Source: Candidatus Nanopelagicales bacterium (GTDB lineage: Bacteria > Actinomycetota > Actinomycetes > S36-B12). Taken from it: DNA of 64,000 nucleotides. The number at the start of each line of letters is the position of its first letter. Position 1 is the stretch's first letter. Made by a program: the position numbers and the translations under genes. The notes beneath the pieces are model-generated. The model was not told the DNA's origin. It saw only the letters and a program-made list of their open reading frames with translations, and did not search any database. Where the stretch lies: assembly GCA_028687755.1 (NCBI GenBank), contig JAQTZL010000012.1, forward strand, positions 1-64,000. Direction: 5' to 3'. Below are positions 44,561-53,604 of this stretch, piece by piece.

Positions 44561-46084
44561 CTATTCCTCAATACGTTCGACATGTTGTGGCAAGAATTTC
44601 CAAGCAATCAGAACGCCCGCAAAAGTAATAATTGCCCCAATAAATAAAGCCCACGTCATTCCAGTAACAAATGCCTGGCCAGCAACATCGCGATACACCT
44701 TTCCAATTGCATCCGGAATGCGTGTTGCTTCAATTGATGCTGCAGCGAGAGACTCCCGGGCCGCCTCAATCGCATGCGGCGGAAGGAGCAGAATTTTTTC
44801 TCCCGCATTAGAGATTGCCTGTTCAATATTTTGTCGGTAGAAAATCGACATGGTCGCACCCAGAATTGCGACACCAAACGATCCGCCCAACTCGCTCATA
44901 GCATCATTGACGGCTGACCCCATGCCCGACCGCTCTGCTGGAACTGAGGCCAGAACGCCATTTGTTGCCTGGGGCAACGTGAGTCCAAGACCTGCACCAA
45001 TAGATCCAAACACGACTGCAATAAAGATGTACGCGGTGTCTGTCTGCAGGTAACTAAAGGCGAGCATTCCAGCTGTCACCACTGACATTCCAATAACCAC
45101 GAGCCTGCGGGTGCCGAACCGCTCGGCAAGTTTTGGGCTCACAAGTGAAGCAAGGAGTAGGCCGCCAGCACCTGGTAACACTGCAATACCTGACTGAAGT
45201 GGCGACATTCCCTTCACGAGTTGTAAAAATTGTGGAAGAAAGAACATCGCACCCATAAGTGCGAAATACACAAGTGCGACAATCACGATTGAAGTCGAAA
45301 ACAATCGCTCTTTGAAATACTGCATCGGTAGCAACGGGCGTGACACGCGCTTTTCCCACAATACGAATCCAACTAAGAAAAGAACTGCGCACACAGCAGC
45401 TGTAACGGTGAACGCCTCGATACCTGCTTCAGGCAATTCGATAATTGTTACAACGAGAGCAACAAGGCCAAGGCCGGATAACACTGCACCGACCAGGTCC
45501 AGACGAGGTTTGGACTGGTCCGCTGATTCAGGAACAAAAATCAACACCGCTGCGATCACCGCTACCGCAATAGGTGGATTCACCCAAAAAATCGCGTGCC
45601 AAGTGAAATGTTCGAGTAAGAGACCACCCACGATGGGGCCGATTGCTACACCTAGCCCAGCCACCGCCGCCCAAATACCAATTGCCTGAGCCCGCTCCTT
45701 GGGCTCTTTGAATACCTGAACCAAAATGCTCAGAGTCGAAGGCATGATGAAGGCCCCACCCATACCCATGAGCCCTCGACAAAGGGTCAGGGTGGTTGCC
45801 TGGTTCACGAAAATAGCCAGCAATGAGCCCGCCGTGAAAATCAATAATCCAAGAATCAGCATCTTTCGGCGCCCAAACCGATCACCAAGCGAGCCAGCTA
45901 GGAGTAAGGAGCCGGCAAACATCACTGAATAGGCATCGACCACCCACTGCAATTGTGAGGTGGTAGCCGCTAGATCCTCCTGTAACCTTGGCAAGGCGAC
46001 ATTCACGATCGTGTTATCCAGGGAAATGATTGCCAGTGCTGATGACAGCACAATCAGCACTGCCCAGCGGTTGACCTGTCTCAT
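44561..46084 (-). CDS. DHA2-family MFS drug exporter (EmrB/QacA type)
   Basis: A 507-residue, fourteen-helix proton antiporter of the DHA2 family. The N-terminus shows LSSALAIISLDNTIVNVALP, motif A GSLGDRFGRRKMLILGLLIF, and motif C region GLGVAIGPIVGGLLLEHFTWHAIFWVN. Substrates are likely lipophilic drugs, lipids or metabolites, but none can be named. It ends 2 nt from the Wzt stop (convergent) and its start is 27 nt from the divergent AI-2E family gene. Confidence 0.87.
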   Translation of the reverse strand: MRQVNRWAVLIVLSSALAIISLDNTIVNVALPRLQEDLAATTSQLQWVVDAYSVMFAGSLLLAGSLGDRFGRRKMLILGLLIFTAGSLLAIFVNQATTLTLCRGLMGMGGAFIMPSTLSILVQVFKEPKERAQAIGIWAAVAGLGVAIGPIVGGLLLEHFTWHAIFWVNPPIAVAVIAAVLIFVPESADQSKPRLDLVGAVLSGLGLVALVVTIIELPEAGIEAFTVTAAVCAVLFLVGFVLWEKRVSRPLLPMQYFKERLFSTSIVIVALVYFALMGAMFFLPQFLQLVKGMSPLQSGIAVLPGAGGLLLASLVSPKLAERFGTRRLVVIGMSVVTAGMLAFSYLQTDTAYIFIAVVFGSIGAGLGLTLPQATNGVLASVPAERSGMGSAVNDAMSELGGSFGVAILGATMSIFYRQNIEQAISNAGEKILLLPPHAIEAARESLAAASIEATRIPDAIGKVYRDVAGQAFVTGMTWALFIGAIITFAGVLIAWKFLPQHVERIEE

Positions 46085-46111
46085 GCCGGCACTCTATATA
46101 GGGTCTTCCTC

Positions 46112-47215
46112 ATGAGTGAGGAACCAACCACCCCGACCAAGACCACCATCAAGCTCGATCCGCGAAATATTTGGCAGATCGGCTTCGTGGTGCTCGGCGT
46201 TGTTGCGGTAGCCCTGTTCGTCAAATTCCTGATGGAAGATGGCGGCTCGGTCCTCTTCACCTTGTTGATGGCTTGGTTCGCTTCGATTGCAATGGAGCCG
46301 GCTGTCCGTCGCTTCGCAAAACACATGAAGCGCGGCCTAGCGACCTTGTTAGTTATGGGCATGGTTATTGCCTTCATGGTCGTCTTCACTCTTGCCTTCG
46401 GTTCACTCTTCGTCGATCAAATTGCACAATTGATCAAGGCCTTACCTGAACTCATTGATCAGGTAATTGCTTGGGCCAATGAGAAGTTCAATTCAAACTA
46501 CCAGCCACAAGATGTGCTGAACCAACTGAATCTGACACCAAATGACGTCGCTTCTTACGCCACACAGGTTCTAGGTGGCGTTCTAGGAATTCTTGGATCG
46601 GTTGTCGGCAGCGTCTTTGGCCTGTTTACCTTTGGCTTGTTTACTTTCTATTTCTCAGCAGATGGCCCGCGCTTCAAGAAATACTTTGCTTCGCTCTTTC
46701 CACAGCAGGCACAGGCAGGTGCCATGCAAGTGTGGACGATCACCCAAGACAAAGTTGGCGGTTACGTGGCTGCGCGTGTGTTACTCGCAGCAATCAATGG
46801 ATCCTCCACTGCCCTGGTTTTTTGGATCATCGGTATGCCCTCATGGCTTGCCCTTGGAATTTGGGTTGGCATCGTTGCGCAATTTGTTCCGACGATTGGT
46901 ACCTACATCGCCGTAATTTTCCCTGCAATCGTTGGCTTCCTTAGCCCCAACCCATGGATCGGTGTCATGGCCTTGGCTTGGGCACTGGTGTACCAGCAAG
47001 TTGAAAACCTCACCATCGAACCTAAAATAAGCGCACGCGCAGTGAATGTGCACCCAGCCGTTGCATTCGCATCAGTCATGCTTGGCGCAGCTCTCTTTGG
47101 AGTGGCAGGTGCCCTGCTTGCAGTACCTGTCTGCGCAATGATCATTGCGTTGGGTGAAGCGAACAATGCTCGACACTCTGTGCGCGCCGATGTCGCTGCA
47201 CAGATTGACCAGTAG
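46112..47215 (+). CDS. AI-2E family (YdiK/PerM/TqsA-type) membrane protein
   Basis: A 367-residue membrane protein with about seven to eight helices and the AI-2E family ending: WLALGIWVGIVAQFVPTIGT, VEPKISARAVNVHPAVAFAS (with family residues) and GVAGALLAVPVCAMIIALGE. The family includes AI-2 exporters and sodium/proton antiporters; the true substrate is unknown. It begins with an ATG at 46112. The DHA2 exporter starts just upstream in the opposite direction, so their promoters overlap. Confidence 0.87.
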   Translation: MSEEPTTPTKTTIKLDPRNIWQIGFVVLGVVAVALFVKFLMEDGGSVLFTLLMAWFASIAMEPAVRRFAKHMKRGLATLLVMGMVIAFMVVFTLAFGSLFVDQIAQLIKALPELIDQVIAWANEKFNSNYQPQDVLNQLNLTPNDVASYATQVLGGVLGILGSVVGSVFGLFTFGLFTFYFSADGPRFKKYFASLFPQQAQAGAMQVWTITQDKVGGYVAARVLLAAINGSSTALVFWIIGMPSWLALGIWVGIVAQFVPTIGTYIAVIFPAIVGFLSPNPWIGVMALAWALVYQQVENLTIEPKISARAVNVHPAVAFASVMLGAALFGVAGALLAVPVCAMIIALGEANNARHSVRADVAAQIDQ

Positions 47216-47233
47216 GCAACACAAGCCAAGTTG

Positions 47234-48205
47234 TTATTGGAATCCCGCGATGGCCCTAGGCGTGTAAGGCTCCTCGAGGGCCGCCATGTCATCCTCCGTC
47301 AGTTTCACATCGAGTGCGGCGACTGCATCAGATAAATGGTGAGGCTTTGTCACGCCAACAATCGGTGATGTGATTCCAGGCTTTGCTAACACCCATGCGA
47401 GAGCAACCTGCGCTGCTGGCACTCCATGGCGATGGGCTACCGCTTCTACTTGTTCAACAATGGCCTTGTCACTGTCGTGATACAGGCTCTGCCCAAACTC
47501 ATCCGTTTCGCTGCGAGCACTCACCGTGTCCCAAGGGCGGGTAAGTCGACCGCGCGCCAGCGGGCTCCATGGAATTACACCAACACCCTGATCGACACAC
47601 AATGGCAGCATTTCGCGTTCTTCTTCGCGATGCAGCAGGTTGTAGTGATCTTGCATAGAAATGAATTTGCTCCAGCCATTGAGTTCTGCTGTGTATTGCA
47701 TCTTCGAAAACTGCCAGGCATACATTGAGGATGCGCCGATGTAACGAACTTTTCCTGCTTTCACAACATCGTGAAGAGCTTCCATCGTTTCTTCAACCGG
47801 CGTGCGTCGATCGAAACGGTGGATCTGATAAAGGTCTACATAGTCCGTACCAAGTCGACGCAGGCTATGGTCGATTTCTGTCATCACTGCCTTGCGAGAA
47901 AGACCGGCTGCATTTGCATCCTTTCGCATCGCGCCGTTGAGCTTGGTCGCAATCACTACTTCATCTCGATCTGCAAAATCATTAAGTGCATTACCGAGGA
48001 TCTCTTCACTGCTACCCGCTGAATAGACGTTAGCTGTGTCAAAGAAATTGATTCCCTCTTCAAGTGCGCTCTTGATGATGACGCGACTGTCATCTTCATT
48101 CATCGTCCATGCGTGAGGCCCACGATCAGGGGCGCCGAAACTCATTGCGCCAAGGCAGATTTTTGAAACTGATAGTCCTGAGTTGCCCAACTTGGTGTAA
48201 CGCAC
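47234..48205 (-). CDS. Aldo-keto reductase family oxidoreductase
   Basis: A 323-residue NADPH-dependent (beta/alpha)8 barrel enzyme, YajO/Gfo-type. The catalytic tetrad is visible: Asp in NFFDTANVYSAGSSEE (Asp56 and Tyr61), Lys in VVIATKLNG and His in YVDLYQIHRFDRRTP. The 3'-end GVTKPHHLSDAVAALDVKL motif binds the cofactor. Physiological substrate unknown; family members reduce reactive aldehydes. It is co-oriented with the second DHA2 exporter (35 nt upstream), so the two may be a detoxification pair. Confidence 0.88.
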   Translation of the reverse strand: MRYTKLGNSGLSVSKICLGAMSFGAPDRGPHAWTMNEDDSRVIIKSALEEGINFFDTANVYSAGSSEEILGNALNDFADRDEVVIATKLNGAMRKDANAAGLSRKAVMTEIDHSLRRLGTDYVDLYQIHRFDRRTPVEETMEALHDVVKAGKVRYIGASSMYAWQFSKMQYTAELNGWSKFISMQDHYNLLHREEEREMLPLCVDQGVGVIPWSPLARGRLTRPWDTVSARSETDEFGQSLYHDSDKAIVEQVEAVAHRHGVPAAQVALAWVLAKPGITSPIVGVTKPHHLSDAVAALDVKLTEDDMAALEEPYTPRAIAGFQ

Positions 48206-48240
48206 AGCGGCCCACTTTCATCTCACCTATTGATTACCCA

Positions 48241-49815
48241 TCATTTCGCATAATCCTGTTCTTCGTCCCAACTTTCTTCCACGTCACCAACATGTGTGAT
48301 GCGATGAGGAATCGACCGGACAGCGAATATCGCTCCAGAGAAGGCGAGAACTGCTGCCACGATCAAAGCAATCTTCATGCCGTAGAGATACGCAGTTCCC
48401 GCAACCTCCATGAGTGCTTGATGACTCTCGATCGGAAGCGTGTCAGCAAGGTGCACAGCTGCCGAAAGCGATGCATCAGCTCCTTGGAGTTGTTCAGGTG
48501 TGAGACCTGGAATTGAATCTGCTGATTGGCTGAATCGACTCTGGAAACCAACGGTGGCAATACCTCCCAGGAGCGCAATACCAAGGGCTTGTCCCGATTG
48601 GCGCGTGATCTGATTCAGTGCCGATGCGCCGCCTGATCTATCTGGTGGTACCGCAGTCATCATGGCCTCTGTACTGGCAGGCATAAATACGCTGAATGAT
48701 GTCGCCATGAATGCAAAGGCCAACCCAAGCATCCAATATGGGGAGGTCGCGCTTGTTGCAGTCATTGCTAATGCGGAAACACCTGTCATCGCTGTGCCAA
48801 AGGCAATCGTGCGCCGCAGCCCAAAGGTTTGCATGATCCATGGTGCTCGAGGTACAACGAGCAGGTTCACGCAAACGATGGGACCAGAGGTAGCGATCGC
48901 GGCTTGCAGTGGCGAATATCCTTTTACGAGTTGCAACGTGATCGTTGCCAAAAACATTGCACCTGACATCGCAATGAACGCGAAGGTAAGTGTGACCGCT
49001 GCGGCGCTCAATTGACGATTCTTCATGAGTGTCAGTTCGAACATTGGTGAAGACGTCGTGTTCTCCCACCAAAAGAACAACAAGGCGAACAGGAATCCAA
49101 CTGCGAAGCCAGCAAGGATTGGTGGGCTCGTCCACCCGTGGCCAGGAGCTTCAATCACTGCCCAAATGAGGGTTGCCAGCGCAACCGTAGAAAAGAGGGC
49201 TCCGAGTAAATCAAAGCGTGCAGTGTCCGGGTCATATGAATCCGGAACTAGGAGCGCACACAACACCACGGTGATAGCGAGCACTGGCAGGTTCACGATG
49301 AAGCACGCTTGCCAACTGAACCAAGCCAGAAGTAAGCCTCCCGTGATCGGCCCGATGAAGGAACCGATTGCATTCATCAGCGACCAGTAGGCGATGGCCT
49401 TTCGGCGTTCCTTCTTCTCGCGAAACACATCAACCAAGATCGACAGTGTTGCTGGCATGGTGAGTGCAGCTCCCACGCCCATCAATGCGCGCCACACTAT
49501 TAATTGAGTTGGGTCGGTAGCCATTGAAGCTCCACCGATAGTGATCATTGTGAGCACTAGACCCAGGAGCAACGCTTTCTTTCGGCCGTACTTGTCACCA
49601 ATTGCTGCGCCGGTCAGCGTGAGCCCTGCCAACACCACGATGTAGGCATCCACGATCCATTGAAGTTGTGAATCCGATGCATCAAGTTCATGCACCAAGG
49701 TAGGTAGTGCAGTATTCAGAATTGACACCTGCATCGTGACTGTCACCAGTACAAGACACAACACAATCAGCACTAGCCACCGGCGTGGGTGACCCAGGTG
49801 AGCTGATTGCGACAT
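48241..49815 (-). CDS. DHA2-family MFS drug exporter, second copy
   Basis: A 524-residue fourteen-helix transporter, similar in architecture to the one at 44561-46084 but clearly not a recent duplicate. It has MQVSILNTALPTLVHELDAS, motif A GAAIGDKYGRKKALLLGLVL and SFIGPITGGLLLAWFSWQACF. ATG 49815 is chosen over a GTG nine codons upstream. The substrate is unknown. It lies upstream of the aldo-keto reductase on the same strand and downstream of dprE2 after ~100 nt. Confidence 0.87.
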   Translation of the reverse strand: MSQSAHLGHPRRWLVLIVLCLVLVTVTMQVSILNTALPTLVHELDASDSQLQWIVDAYIVVLAGLTLTGAAIGDKYGRKKALLLGLVLTMITIGGASMATDPTQLIVWRALMGVGAALTMPATLSILVDVFREKKERRKAIAYWSLMNAIGSFIGPITGGLLLAWFSWQACFIVNLPVLAITVVLCALLVPDSYDPDTARFDLLGALFSTVALATLIWAVIEAPGHGWTSPPILAGFAVGFLFALLFFWWENTTSSPMFELTLMKNRQLSAAAVTLTFAFIAMSGAMFLATITLQLVKGYSPLQAAIATSGPIVCVNLLVVPRAPWIMQTFGLRRTIAFGTAMTGVSALAMTATSATSPYWMLGLAFAFMATSFSVFMPASTEAMMTAVPPDRSGGASALNQITRQSGQALGIALLGGIATVGFQSRFSQSADSIPGLTPEQLQGADASLSAAVHLADTLPIESHQALMEVAGTAYLYGMKIALIVAAVLAFSGAIFAVRSIPHRITHVGDVEESWDEEQDYAK

Positions 49816-49914
49816 ATTCGCAGTTTGGCACGAAGCACACACGGGCGCTCAAGCCTTTGCGAAAGTAACCCGCATAGTAAGCAAGATCACAAAGGGATCA
49901 TGCTTATCGAAGCC

Positions 49915-50673
49915 TTACCGAGGAAGCTTGCGAAATACCGATCGTGGCATTGACTTAAGACCCGCCATCACAAAGCGCAAAGGACCAGGCGCATATACGG
50001 TTTCCTTGCCCCTACGCAACGACTTCACCACGATGTCAGCAACTACGCTGGCATCGGTTGTCATTGGTGCTTCAGGTAATCCCGCACTCATCTTTGTACG
50101 CACCATTCCCGGGCGAACAACGAGCACATGAGCACCAGTTCCGTGCAGTGCATCACCGAGCCCTTGCGCGAAGGCATCGAGACCAGCTTTCGTTGAACCG
50201 TAGATGAAGTTCGAACGACGAGCGCGGTCACCGGCAACACTTGAATACACAACGAGTGAACCATGCCCTTGTATACGCAATCGACGAGCAACGTGAAGGC
50301 CAATACTTACGGCACCTGTGTAGTTCGTTGTTGCGATTTCTACAGCCAGAGCAGGATCTGCTTCGGCAGCCTCTTGATCACCAAGAACACCGAACGCCAA
50401 CAGCACGATATCGATATCTCCTGCATCGAAGATTTCATTAATAAAAGCGCTGTGTGAATCCGTGCTCTTGGCATCGAAGTCAACAGCCGTAACTCCTGAA
50501 ATACCTTCGGCGGTCAATGTCGAAACTGCAAGGTCACGGGCAGCTGAAGGGCGCGCAGCAAGAATTACGCGACGCAGGCGGCGGTGTGGCAGCGCCTTAA
50601 CGGTTGCCAATGCAATCTCACTGGATCCTCCCAGTACGAGTACTGACTGTGGTTCACCGAGAGCGTCGTTCAT
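49915..50673 (-). CDS. dprE2: Decaprenylphosphoryl-2-keto-ribose reductase (DprE2)
   Basis: DprE2 reduces decaprenylphosphoryl-2-keto-ribose to decaprenylphosphoryl-arabinose with NADH, completing the epimerisation started by DprE1. The 252-residue SDR protein has the cofactor loop VLVLGGSSEIALATVKAL, the DFDAKS segment, LLAFGVLGDQE in place of the usual NNAG, and the catalytic YxxxK in SNFIYGSTKAGLDAFAQG. This pattern and the partner gene identify it. It follows dprE1 after 24 nt. Confidence 0.92.
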   Translation of the reverse strand: MNDALGEPQSVLVLGGSSEIALATVKALPHRRLRRVILAARPSAARDLAVSTLTAEGISGVTAVDFDAKSTDSHSAFINEIFDAGDIDIVLLAFGVLGDQEAAEADPALAVEIATTNYTGAVSIGLHVARRLRIQGHGSLVVYSSVAGDRARRSNFIYGSTKAGLDAFAQGLGDALHGTGAHVLVVRPGMVRTKMSAGLPEAPMTTDASVVADIVVKSLRRGKETVYAPGPLRFVMAGLKSMPRSVFRKLPR

Positions 50674-50697
50674 GTGTTCCCCTTTATAAGTGACGTA

Positions 50698-52062
50698 CTA
50701 AATAGAAAGTCTGCGAGCAAGGTCTGATGTGAATACACCTTGCGGATCTAGAGCATCTCGAACCTTTTGCCATTCACCTAACCGTGGATAGGTCCGTGCA
50801 AATATTTGTGGTGACTGACGAGAGTCTTTTGCCAAATACAGACGCCCTCCTGAATTCGCGACAAGCTCATCCAACTCATCCAGAGCAGCACCTAGCCCAT
50901 CAATGCCTGCAGGCACATCTGCGGCAAGTGTCCAACCTGCTTGCGGAAAAGACAATGGCGCAGGATTTGCAGCGCCGAATCGCTTCAGCACAGTGAGGAA
51001 ACTCGGTGCACCAACTTCGCGTAGCCGATCTAGTGCAGTGCGAATGAGGTGTCCGGCGCTATCAGGCACCACGAATTGATATTGCAGGAAGCCCCGAGGC
51101 CCATAGATTCGATTCCAATCAGCAACACCATCCAGTGGATGGAAGAAGGCGCCAATCGATTGAAGTTCATCAGTGCGCGACTTTGGTGCCTTGCGGAACC
51201 ACGCTTCATTGAATGCGCGAATGGTGAGTTTGTTCAACAACCCACCCGGAATGATTGAAGGCGCTGTGGCGATCGCTTTGGGATCAAACGCGAGTGCTTC
51301 ACTTTTCTGCTTTGCATTCAGTTGCTCTATTGGAGCATGGTCTCCGCTGGTAATTACCCCTCGACCACTTGGTGAAACAGTGTCGATCCATGCAACGGTG
51401 TAGCGGTATTTATTATCGCCTGCGACCATCTTCGACATCACTTCATCAAGATCGTTCACACGCTCGGTATCAACGCTGATCAGTGAACTCGTGACCGGGA
51501 TGACATCAAAAGTTGCCTGTGTGACGGCGCCCGTGAGCCCCATGCCACCAACAGTTGCCCAAAACTGTTCTTGAGTTGCGCCTTCAGGGGTTAGCTCACG
51601 CACTTCGCCAGCGCCATCAACAAGAGTCAATGACTTCACGTGCGATCCGAAGGTTCCATCAACATGGTGGTTCTTGCCATGCACATCGGCGCCAATGGCT
51701 CCACCAACTGTGACCATGCGAGTGCCCGGAGTTACAGGTACAAATGCACCTTGCGGGACTGTCGCGCGCATGATCGCATCCAGGCTTGCGCCTGCACCAG
51801 CGGTGATAGTTCCCGCTTTCGCGTCATATGAAATGGAATTCATCGCCCGCAAATTCAGGACTGTTGCCCCACCGCTTTGAGCCGCATCGCCGTAAGAACG
51901 CCCCAATCCGCGGGCTAGAACGCCACGTGGCCCGGCCGCACGAATGGCTACCTGTACTTGCTCAACCGATGAGCACTCAGTGACTCGTGCAGAACTTGGG
52001 CAGGTGCGACCCCAACCAGTAAGAAGTTGCTCACCGTGAGTGAGCGAGAGTGACTGTGTCAT
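50698..52062 (-). CDS. dprE1: Decaprenylphosphoryl-beta-D-ribose 2-oxidase (DprE1)
   Basis: DprE1 is the FAD enzyme that oxidises the ribose C2 hydroxyl of decaprenylphosphoryl-ribose. The 454-residue protein begins MTQSLSLTHGEQLLTGWGRT, carries the FAD domain (LARGLGRSYGDAAQSGGATV, PVTPGTRMVTVGGAIGADVHGKNH) and the C-terminal end FARTYPRLGEWQKVRDALDP. The position of mycobacterial Cys387 (GWNICVDFP) is alanine here (GWTLAADVP, Ala380). ATG 52062 leaves one base to the UbiA stop. It is central to the phosphoryl-arabinose pathway with its neighbours. Confidence 0.93.
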   Translation of the reverse strand: MTQSLSLTHGEQLLTGWGRTCPSSARVTECSSVEQVQVAIRAAGPRGVLARGLGRSYGDAAQSGGATVLNLRAMNSISYDAKAGTITAGAGASLDAIMRATVPQGAFVPVTPGTRMVTVGGAIGADVHGKNHHVDGTFGSHVKSLTLVDGAGEVRELTPEGATQEQFWATVGGMGLTGAVTQATFDVIPVTSSLISVDTERVNDLDEVMSKMVAGDNKYRYTVAWIDTVSPSGRGVITSGDHAPIEQLNAKQKSEALAFDPKAIATAPSIIPGGLLNKLTIRAFNEAWFRKAPKSRTDELQSIGAFFHPLDGVADWNRIYGPRGFLQYQFVVPDSAGHLIRTALDRLREVGAPSFLTVLKRFGAANPAPLSFPQAGWTLAADVPAGIDGLGAALDELDELVANSGGRLYLAKDSRQSPQIFARTYPRLGEWQKVRDALDPQGVFTSDLARRLSI

Positions 52063-52063
52063 T

Positions 52064-52969
52064 TCAAACTCCCAACGCGCCGAGACCAAAGAGCACGATC
52101 CAAGCAAAGCCAAGAATCAGCAACACCTTGTCGTGCAGTACGGCATCTTCGGGTGCTTCGGCTTTACCTTTATCGATGCCCACTGCGTATCTCAAGATGG
52201 CTAAAACGAAAGGGAGCACTGACCATTGTGCCCAGGGCAGGGTTGATGGTGCCGCACCTACTTCAAATGCCCACAAGCAATATGCCGTGATGGTTACCGC
52301 TGCCGCAGTTCCCCAGACAAATCGTAAATAACTCAAGGTGTAACCCTCAAGGCTCTTGCGCTTAACTTTCGGCTGATCGTCAGCAGCTGCTTCTAGCCAA
52401 GCAAGCTCGCAATAGCGCTTACCTGCTGCCATGAACAGGGATCCAAAACCAGCGACAATTAAGAACCATTGCGAGATAGGAAGATTTGATGCAACACCGC
52501 CGGCGACGGCCCGCAAAAGGAAGCCCATGGAGAGCAGCGCAAGTTCAATGACTGGCTCATGCTTTAACCCAAGTGAATACGAAAGCGTGAAGACAAAGTA
52601 GATCCCGATGACACCTGCGAGCTCTGGCCTAATCGCAAACGCGAGAACTCCTGAAGCCACAACCAGCATTGCGGCCATAACCGTTGCTACTGCTGGGGAA
52701 AGTTCTCCTGCGGGAATCGGGCGAAAACGCTTTATTGGATGCTGCTGATCATTCTTAATATCTCGTAGGTCATTGATTAAGTATGTTGAACTCGATACTA
52801 AACAAAATGCAATAAAGGCGCCCACTGTTGGCCAGAACACGTCAACTTCGAAAACTGAACCGGCTGCTAACGGTGCCGCAAAAACTAAAACGTTCTTGAG
52901 CCACTGTCGTGGTCGTAATGCAACGAAGGCTGCAGTTAGCCTTGAGCGCTGCTTCATGTCTGTGCTCAT
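52064..52969 (-). CDS. ubiA: Decaprenyl-phosphate phosphoribosyltransferase (UbiA family)
   Basis: This membrane enzyme transfers phosphoribose from PRPP to decaprenyl phosphate, the first committed step to decaprenylphosphoryl-arabinose. The 301-residue protein has nine hydrophobic segments and the UbiA metal sites: NDLRDIKND near residue 67 (NDxxDxxxD) and RYCELAWLEA with downstream YTLSYLRF in the second half. The N-terminal RPRQWLKNVLVFAAPLA is typical of the mycobacterial Rv3806c type. It is followed directly by dprE1 (1-nt gap) and overlaps the upstream small membrane gene. Confidence 0.93.
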   Translation of the reverse strand: MSTDMKQRSRLTAAFVALRPRQWLKNVLVFAAPLAAGSVFEVDVFWPTVGAFIAFCLVSSSTYLINDLRDIKNDQQHPIKRFRPIPAGELSPAVATVMAAMLVVASGVLAFAIRPELAGVIGIYFVFTLSYSLGLKHEPVIELALLSMGFLLRAVAGGVASNLPISQWFLIVAGFGSLFMAAGKRYCELAWLEAAADDQPKVKRKSLEGYTLSYLRFVWGTAAAVTITAYCLWAFEVGAAPSTLPWAQWSVLPFVLAILRYAVGIDKGKAEAPEDAVLHDKVLLILGFAWIVLFGLGALGV

Positions 52970-53475
52970 GCGCTCACGCCAAGATCAAAAGTTCGAATCT
53001 CACTATTGCGTGGCTCGGAATCACCCACGATTCGGGCAAGTTGAGGAACCACTAAGAACCACGTGATGACATGCATCACGATCAGCAACACTCGTGTTGA
53101 CCAAAGCACGGATTCCGGCTGCATGATCGGTCCTGCAAGTGACACCAGAGCAATCAGAGTCCCTATCCAAAACACGATTCGTTTTGCAAAACGACGACCA
53201 AGGGTTAGACCTGACAAGAGTGCTCCAACAAGTGCGACAGCCACCGGCATGAGGAGTACGAATACCCATGACAATGACGTGGGGTCTGCATCTTGCGATC
53301 GACTGACATCAAAAGGCACACCGCAGAGCACAGCGATCCCAAACACGATCAGGCTCAACAGGCCAGACCAAATCCCGGTCACAAGCCCCGCGTAGAGCAA
53401 AAACCGGACCTTGGGGTTGAGCGCCTTTGGGGGTGCAATCGGGGTCACCGAGCGCAGCCACGGACGGGAGGTCAT
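52966..53475 (-). CDS. Small four-helix membrane protein (DUF6069-like)
   Basis: A 169-residue protein with four predicted helices and a GVPFDVS segment after the first. It resembles the DUF6069 group in size and arrangement, but the match is by eye and weak. Function unknown. ATG 53475 is preferred over an upstream ATG at 53544, which would give an unlikely hydrophilic extension. Its stop overlaps the ubiA start by four bases, so it is the first gene of the arabinose-lipid operon. A role alongside UbiA is inference. Confidence 0.6.
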   Translation of the reverse strand: MTSRPWLRSVTPIAPPKALNPKVRFLLYAGLVTGIWSGLLSLIVFGIAVLCGVPFDVSRSQDADPTSLSWVFVLLMPVAVALVGALLSGLTLGRRFAKRIVFWIGTLIALVSLAGPIMQPESVLWSTRVLLIVMHVITWFLVVPQLARIVGDSEPRNSEIRTFDLGVSA

Positions 53476-53604
53476 GGACCCATTGTGTCGAATGCGGCTT
53501 GTATTGGCGGGAGGTGGATTGCCCAATATGTGACCTTGCCCCATCCCCTCGCAACAATGCGAGGGTTCGGCGTAAGGTCAAGGGGTGCATCAGGAGCATC
53601 AGGA

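Noticed and set aside
53293-53604. N-terminal extension of the CopD-CtaG fusion
   Set aside because: It is a highly basic, low-hydrophobicity shadow of the minus-strand membrane gene; ATG 53605 has AGGAG and begins the first membrane helix.
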